Source: Fen-1364 sp049515135 (GTDB lineage: Bacteria; Spirochaetota; Spirochaetia; SZUA-6; Fen-1364). Taken from it: DNA of 64,000 nt. Numbering within the stretch: the stretch's first letter is position 1; every line of letters starts with the position of its first letter. Location of the stretch: assembly GCA_049515135.1 (NCBI GenBank), contig JBEKUJ010000004.1:62001-126000 (forward strand), written 5' to 3'. Shown here piece after piece: positions 60,199 through 64,000 of the stretch. A model generated the notes under the pieces. That model was not told the origin of the DNA. It saw only the letters and a program-made list of their open reading frames with translations, and did not search any database. Made by a program: the position numbers and the translations under genes.

Positions 60199-61014
60199 AT
60201 GGCAAAATCGCGGCTCCAGGATTATATCGAAAAGTTTGCGGATAAATCCGTCCGGATCACACCCTATGCTCTGAAAAAGACGGGCCTGGTTCAGTCCCAG
60301 GTCTTCCTCAATATCCAGGGCTACCTCCTGATCTGCGCCCCCTTCCAGCTGTCCATGAAGGGGGGCATATTCCTGGTGGTCCTGAGCCTGCAGGAAATCT
60401 CCTTCTTCCAGCAATTCCAGAAGAAGCTATGCTCCATCAACCTGACGTTCCAGCAGACCGGCAGCAAGAAGCCGTTGACACTCCTTCTTCGCGGCACCTT
60501 GGACAGGATCGGGCCCGTGAAGGGGAAACAGAACGTCTGCATGATGGACGCGACGTTCCGCTCATGCCCCAACGACCTTGTGGAGATAATCGGGGACTAC
60601 CTCTACTCCTACGAGGGCCTCAAGAGCCAGTTCGAAAACTTCGCCGGCAAATCCATCCCCCTGGATGAGACGGCCGCCCGGCTCATGCGCTACAACAACT
60701 ACGTGGAGCTTGTCATGGGCGCGACGAAGGCCAGGGCCACCCTGATCTCTCTTGCTGCCAACAGCCTGTCGCTGCGGTTTCCGGACCGTCCCGCGGGCCT
60801 GGAAGAAGGGGCGGCCTGCTCGGCGCGGCTGTATTTCCAGGTCTACCAGTTCACGGCGAACGGGAAGGTGACATCGGTGCAGCGCATGGACGGGGAGCAG
60901 ATCCTTGTCGATGTCTGCCTGGAGTTCACACCTGAATTGATCGAAATCGTCGACGACTACTTCTTCCGCCAGAGCATCCAGGCGCACGGCAAAGCAGTTC
61001 AGCCTACGGCATAA
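60199..61014 (+). CDS. PilZ domain protein (probable c-di-GMP receptor)
   Basis: The product is 271 aa from ATG 60199 (AGGGA upstream). The N-terminal half resembles YcgR-like flagellar-brake N-domains (QGYLLICAPFQLSMKGG, ISFFQQFQKKLCSINLTFQ). The C-terminal half has a PilZ-like beta barrel (ATLISLAANSLSLRFP, VYQFTANGKVTSV). However, the c-di-GMP-binding R-x-x-x-R motif is not obvious at the linker, and N-x-S-x-G appears as NSLSLRF, so ligand binding is doubtful and the assignment is tentative. Confidence 0.58.
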   Translation: MAKSRLQDYIEKFADKSVRITPYALKKTGLVQSQVFLNIQGYLLICAPFQLSMKGGIFLVVLSLQEISFFQQFQKKLCSINLTFQQTGSKKPLTLLLRGTLDRIGPVKGKQNVCMMDATFRSCPNDLVEIIGDYLYSYEGLKSQFENFAGKSIPLDETAARLMRYNNYVELVMGATKARATLISLAANSLSLRFPDRPAGLEEGAACSARLYFQVYQFTANGKVTSVQRMDGEQILVDVCLEFTPELIEIVDDYFFRQSIQAHGKAVQPTA

Positions 61015-61089
61015 CCGGACATTCTTGATCTCCCTGTTACACTCCCGTGACCTCCCGGATGCATATTTAAGGGGAGGAGGATATGTCTG

Positions 61090-62193
61090 GTGAAAACAAG
61101 AGCTCTGATGAAGGAAGTGCAGAAGAACGTCAGCGGCGACAATGAGGGTCACTACCCCGGCGTTGCGCTCGTTGAGTGGTTCGGAAGAGCAAAAGATGCG
61201 GACCTGTGGAGAATCAATCCGTCGGTGATCGCCGCGCAGCTCACCGCAGACCGCAGCAGGCTCCTGGCTACGTTCATCCGCCTGGTGCGGGAGGGCGTGC
61301 TGGACCTCAACTGGGATTTCCACTGCACGGAGTGCAACGCGGTTGCGGGGAGCCACAGGCACCTGCAGGAAGCCACGTCGGGCAACCACTGTCCCCTATG
61401 CAACGTGGACTTCCGCAACGACCTGGCGCGAAACGTGGAGGTGACCTTTACACCGAACGCCAAGCTCTACGCGGTGGATCGCTCGTTCATCGACGAGCAG
61501 ACCCGGCTGACCGTGCAGATGCACAAGGAGAAGAGGATCAGGCTGCCCGACACGTATGTGACCGGTCTGGATTGCCTGCATATCCCGCTTTTTCGGGAAA
61601 TGTTCGAGACGGAAACACTCTCCCTGCGGGAGAGTCTGAGCATCAGCCAGGTGTGCATCATGTTCACGGACATCAAAGGATCCACGGAGCTCTATGACAG
61701 GCTTGGAGATTCAGCCGCGTACGGGCTTGTCCGGGACCACTTCGACGTGTTGTTCCGCAAGGTGGAGCAGAACGACGGCGTGATCGTCAAGACCATCGGG
61801 GATTCCGTGATGGCATCGTTTCGCCGCCCCGTGGACGGGGTGGCCGCCGCGATTGCCATCCAGGCGGCATTCAACGAGTTCAACAAGAGGGAGAACCTGC
61901 GCAACGAAATCATCGTGAAAATCGGCCTGCATGCCGGCAGCACCATTATGGTGAACCTCAACAACAGGCTGGACTATTTCGGCCAGGTGGTGAACATGGC
62001 GGCGCGCATCCAGGGCACGGCGGACGGCGGGGACATCATCATCTCCAAAGAGATCAGGTCAGACCCAGCGGCTATCGAGCGGATGAAGGGGCGTGTGAGG
62101 GGCCTGACGCGGCGCGTGCAGACCCTGAAGGGGATATCAGGGGAGCAGGAAACTTTCCGCCTGGAGTTCAGCCCTGTCCTTTCGCCGGCCTGA
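61090..62193 (+). CDS. Class III adenylate/guanylate cyclase with N-terminal Cys-rich domain
   Basis: The 367-aa product has an N-terminal domain with two CxxC-type pairs (FHCTECNAVAG and HCPLCNVDF), probably a zinc site in a DUF5939-like region. The cyclase domain spans residues about 195-350: CIMFTDIKGSTELYDRLGD (metal Asp), VKTIGDSVMASF (purine-binding Lys, metal Asp) and RLDYFGQVVNMAARI (selector Asp, Asn, Arg). All catalytic and purine-selecting positions are kept, unlike the cyclase at 15054-16262. GTG 61090 is used; a strong GGAGGAGG points instead to an out-of-frame ATG at 61083, so the start is uncertain. Confidence 0.85.
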   Translation: MKTRALMKEVQKNVSGDNEGHYPGVALVEWFGRAKDADLWRINPSVIAAQLTADRSRLLATFIRLVREGVLDLNWDFHCTECNAVAGSHRHLQEATSGNHCPLCNVDFRNDLARNVEVTFTPNAKLYAVDRSFIDEQTRLTVQMHKEKRIRLPDTYVTGLDCLHIPLFREMFETETLSLRESLSISQVCIMFTDIKGSTELYDRLGDSAAYGLVRDHFDVLFRKVEQNDGVIVKTIGDSVMASFRRPVDGVAAAIAIQAAFNEFNKRENLRNEIIVKIGLHAGSTIMVNLNNRLDYFGQVVNMAARIQGTADGGDIIISKEIRSDPAAIERMKGRVRGLTRRVQTLKGISGEQETFRLEFSPVLSPA

Positions 62194-62229
62194 ATACGCT
62201 CACGGGCTTCGCGTTGTCCGTTGACAGCG

Positions 62230-62682
62230 TCATCCGTTGACCGAGACCAGGCGCGTGAAGCGGACCAGCTGAGCGGGCCTTCGCAGCAAGCCTGCTATCT
62301 TCACCTGTCCTGAGAGCAGCCCCGCGCGGAGCCCTCTTCCCTGGGGACCGAAGAGAAATGGGAGGCCCCCGACGATCTTCACGGCAGCAAGCCCCAGGAG
62401 AGCCTCTGCGGTGGCCGAAATCCTGATAGCCGGCGTTCCGTGGATGCCTCCATGGATGGTGAGGGAGCCGCGGGAAAATGCAAGGGTAACAGTCACCTCC
62501 GCGTCCCGGGCTTCCAGCGAGATGAGCGAATCGAGCCGGAGGAAGTCCCTCCACTTGCCGGGCTTCTGCTCGAGGTTCTGGCGGATGAGGTCGGCAAGCA
62601 TCACGGCAAGACCCACCTCGCCTGCCCCCGCGGCCAGCGTCACTCGGGCCCCCGTGTCGCCGGTGTGGAGCGCCCCGCTCAC
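62230..62682 (-). CDS. SCP2-like sterol-carrier domain protein
   Basis: The 150-aa product has the SCP2-like pattern: LAVMLADLIRQNLEQKP, DSLISLEARDAEVTVTLAF, GIHGTPAIRISATAEALLGLA and the ending SGQVKIAGLLRRPAQLVRFTRLVSVN. SCP2 folds bind hydrophobic ligands such as lipids or acyl-CoA. GTG 62682 overlaps the dehydrogenase stop (GTGA), supporting coupling; an upstream GTG at 62712 would add ten residues. Ligand unknown. Confidence 0.75.
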   Translation of the reverse strand: MSGALHTGDTGARVTLAAGAGEVGLAVMLADLIRQNLEQKPGKWRDFLRLDSLISLEARDAEVTVTLAFSRGSLTIHGGIHGTPAIRISATAEALLGLAAVKIVGGLPFLFGPQGRGLRAGLLSGQVKIAGLLRRPAQLVRFTRLVSVNG

Positions 62683-63872
62683 ACGGATCCTGCTGCCGGA
62701 GCGCCTGACCACGCTGCCGTGAGCACGCCGAGCACATCTCTGGGGTCGAGAACGGGCTTGGCGTTCTGCACGATTGCGCCGTCGGACAATGTCATCTCGG
62801 CGCAGGCGGCAAGATCGCTCTCCGGCACGCCGGCCTCCCGGAAGGTCAGGGGAAGCCCGACCTCCCGGACGAAGGCTGATACCGCCTCGGCCGCTTTGAT
62901 GCCCGCCGCCTCGTCGCTCAAGCCGCGAACGTCCACGTCCATGGCCTCTGCAACCAGCCGGTGGCGATCCGGCACGACGTCATTGTTGAACCTGATCACG
63001 TGAGGCATTGCGATGGCATTTGCCAGGCCGTGATGCACGCCGTGGCGCGCGCCCACCACGTGAGCGATTGCATGGCACAGCCCAACCTGCGCGTTGGAGA
63101 ACGCCGCTCCTGCAATCGTGGCGGCAACGAGCATCTGCCCGCGGGCGCCGATGTCCGGGCCGTTCTTCACGGCAATCGGCAGAAACTTCCGGATCAGCCG
63201 GATGGCGTGCAGCCCGAGCGCATCGGAGATGGGCTCGCGCAGGGCGGAGGTCAGCGCTTCATATCCATGGGAGAAGGCGTCCAGCCCCGTCGCGGCGGTG
63301 AGAACCGGCGGCAGGCCGACGGTCAGGGTGGGGTCCAGGATTGCCACATCCGGTATGATGTGGTAGTCACCGAAGCTCAGCTTGCGTTTTCTTTCATGGT
63401 CCTTGATGATCGCGAAGTATGTCACCTCGGAACCGGTCCCCGCGGTGGTGGGAACGCAGATGTGCGGGGTCTGCCGGCGCGTGAGGAGCTGGAAGCCCTG
63501 GTGATCGAGGAGCGAGCCGCCCTCGGTGAGAAGGATGGCAATCCCCTTGGCCGTGTCGATGACGCTCCCCCCGCCGATGCTCACGATCGAGTCCGCGCCG
63601 TTCGCCCGGCCGAGCTCCGCGCCGGCGTTGACCGTGTGCACGCCCGAGTCGGCGGGTACGTCAGAGAACACGACCGCGCATGCGGCCCCGAGTGATTTCA
63701 CGACCTTTGCGACTATATCCGTCTTCTGCTCCAGGAACCTGTCCGTGACCACCAGCGCCCTGCGGCAGCCAAGAGCGCCCAGCTCCACGCCGACTTCCCC
63801 GGAGGAGCCGGCACCGTAGACCACCCGTGTCGGGTTCACGAACAGGAACGACAGGTCGGCCGGATAATCCAT
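62679..63872 (-). CDS. Iron-containing alcohol dehydrogenase
   Basis: The 397-aa product belongs to group III Fe-dependent dehydrogenases. NAD(P)-binding is marked by SIGGGSVIDTAKGIA and VPTTAGTGSEVT; metal ligands by LTAATGLDAFSHGYEA (Asp, His), CHAIAHVVG and GVHHGLANAIAMPHV. Usual substrates are primary alcohols, lactaldehyde or 1,3-propanediol; the exact one cannot be told. It lies between two SCP2-like genes with 5-nt and 4-nt (overlap) junctions, suggesting a lipophilic alcohol or aldehyde, but this is inference. Confidence 0.9.
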   Translation of the reverse strand: MDYPADLSFLFVNPTRVVYGAGSSGEVGVELGALGCRRALVVTDRFLEQKTDIVAKVVKSLGAACAVVFSDVPADSGVHTVNAGAELGRANGADSIVSIGGGSVIDTAKGIAILLTEGGSLLDHQGFQLLTRRQTPHICVPTTAGTGSEVTYFAIIKDHERKRKLSFGDYHIIPDVAILDPTLTVGLPPVLTAATGLDAFSHGYEALTSALREPISDALGLHAIRLIRKFLPIAVKNGPDIGARGQMLVAATIAGAAFSNAQVGLCHAIAHVVGARHGVHHGLANAIAMPHVIRFNNDVVPDRHRLVAEAMDVDVRGLSDEAAGIKAAEAVSAFVREVGLPLTFREAGVPESDLAACAEMTLSDGAIVQNAKPVLDPRDVLGVLTAAWSGAPAAGSV

Positions 63873-63877
63873 GACAG

Positions 63878-64000
63878 CTACTCGTCGAGGAACTTCGTGT
63901 CGAGCATCGCCGCGGAGTTCACCAGCTCCTGGGCGGCCGCAACGGCCCGCACGATTGTAGGAAGGTCTCCTTTGAGCTTGAGCTTGCCCTGCATCATACC
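63878..64000 (-). CDS. SCP2-like domain protein, C-terminal part (cut by window edge)
   Basis: Only the last 40 residues are in the window: MQGKLKLKGDLPTIVRAVAA in outline, ending DTKFLDE. K-L-K-L-K-G-D-L-x-x-x-x-K/R is the usual C-terminal strand-helix of SCP2 domains. It ends 5 nt before the alcohol dehydrogenase, so it is an upstream member of the same operon. Confidence 0.6.
   Translation of the reverse strand, partial: GMMQGKLKLKGDLPTIVRAVAAAQELVNSAAMLDTKFLDE

Noticed and set aside
1..64000. tRNA, rRNA, CRISPR arrays, insertion sequences and phage genes
   Set aside because: No GGTTCGAATCC-type T-loop, spaced direct repeats, transposase motif or phage structural gene was recognised by reading; dedicated searches could not be run.

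Overview
The window is a GC-rich bacterial chromosome segment with dense coding, strong GGAGG-type ribosome binding sites and many overlapping gene junctions. The cell has two membranes, judging from a Lol-like ABC transporter, a beta-barrel protein ending in Phe, lipoproteins and a TgpA-like transglutaminase. A class I (archaeal-type) lysyl-tRNA synthetase, two different class III cyclases, HD-GYP and PilZ proteins and a LacI-type sensor fused to a histidine kinase together suggest the Spirochaetota. That placement is an inference. No rRNA, tRNA, CRISPR array, insertion sequence or phage gene was recognised.

Layout. 1-0.8 kb: a decayed regulator and a 56-aa gene. 0.8-5.7 kb: a secreted nitroreductase, a GDP-mannose pyrophosphorylase divergent from a dhaKL pair, and a beta-propeller lipoprotein. 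5.7-10.9 kb: a five-gene Lol-like ABC operon. 11-12 kb: a scar holding a truncated decarboxylase and a frameshifted ArsR regulator. 12.1-16.3 kb: a compact minus-strand operon (nuclease-like domain fused to a cyclase, SPASM radical SAM enzyme, nucleotidyltransferase, membrane protein with a Gly4-Cys tail, small DUF6504-like protein). This is the best candidate here for an undescribed system. 16.4-21.1 kb: XdhC and a molybdenum hydroxylase. 21.2-28.3 kb: MFS and radical SAM genes, a sensor kinase, a hydrolase/TetR pair with a clear operator. 28.3-35.1 kb: a DERA-like protein lacking the Schiff-base lysine, then ilvB-ilvN-leuC-leuD-ilvD. 35.2-41.3 kb: lysyl-tRNA synthetase, Nramp transporter, Usp, polysaccharide deacetylase, Bcp, gamma carbonic anhydrase. 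41.3-46.1 kb: a collapsed PAS-EAL gene, a Nudix gene, and one reading frame running from a DEDDh exonuclease/WYL protein into an ADP-forming acyl-CoA synthetase. 46.2-59.1 kb: a plus-strand run of AlaX-type editing protein, rhomboid, DUF4139, MoxR/DUF58/transglutaminase/TPR and GAF/HD-GYP. 59.1-64 kb: an AIR-synthase-like protein, a PilZ protein, a cyclase, and an iron alcohol dehydrogenase between two SCP2-like genes.

Working together: the ilv/leu cluster supplies steps of branched-chain amino acid synthesis, though ilvC, leuA and leuB are not in the window. The ABC operon probably moves lipid or lipoprotein to the outer membrane. MoxR, DUF58, transglutaminase and TPR proteins form an envelope-associated unit of a widespread but poorly understood type. 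The cyclases, HD-GYP, PilZ and EAL remnant point to heavy use of nucleotide second messengers.
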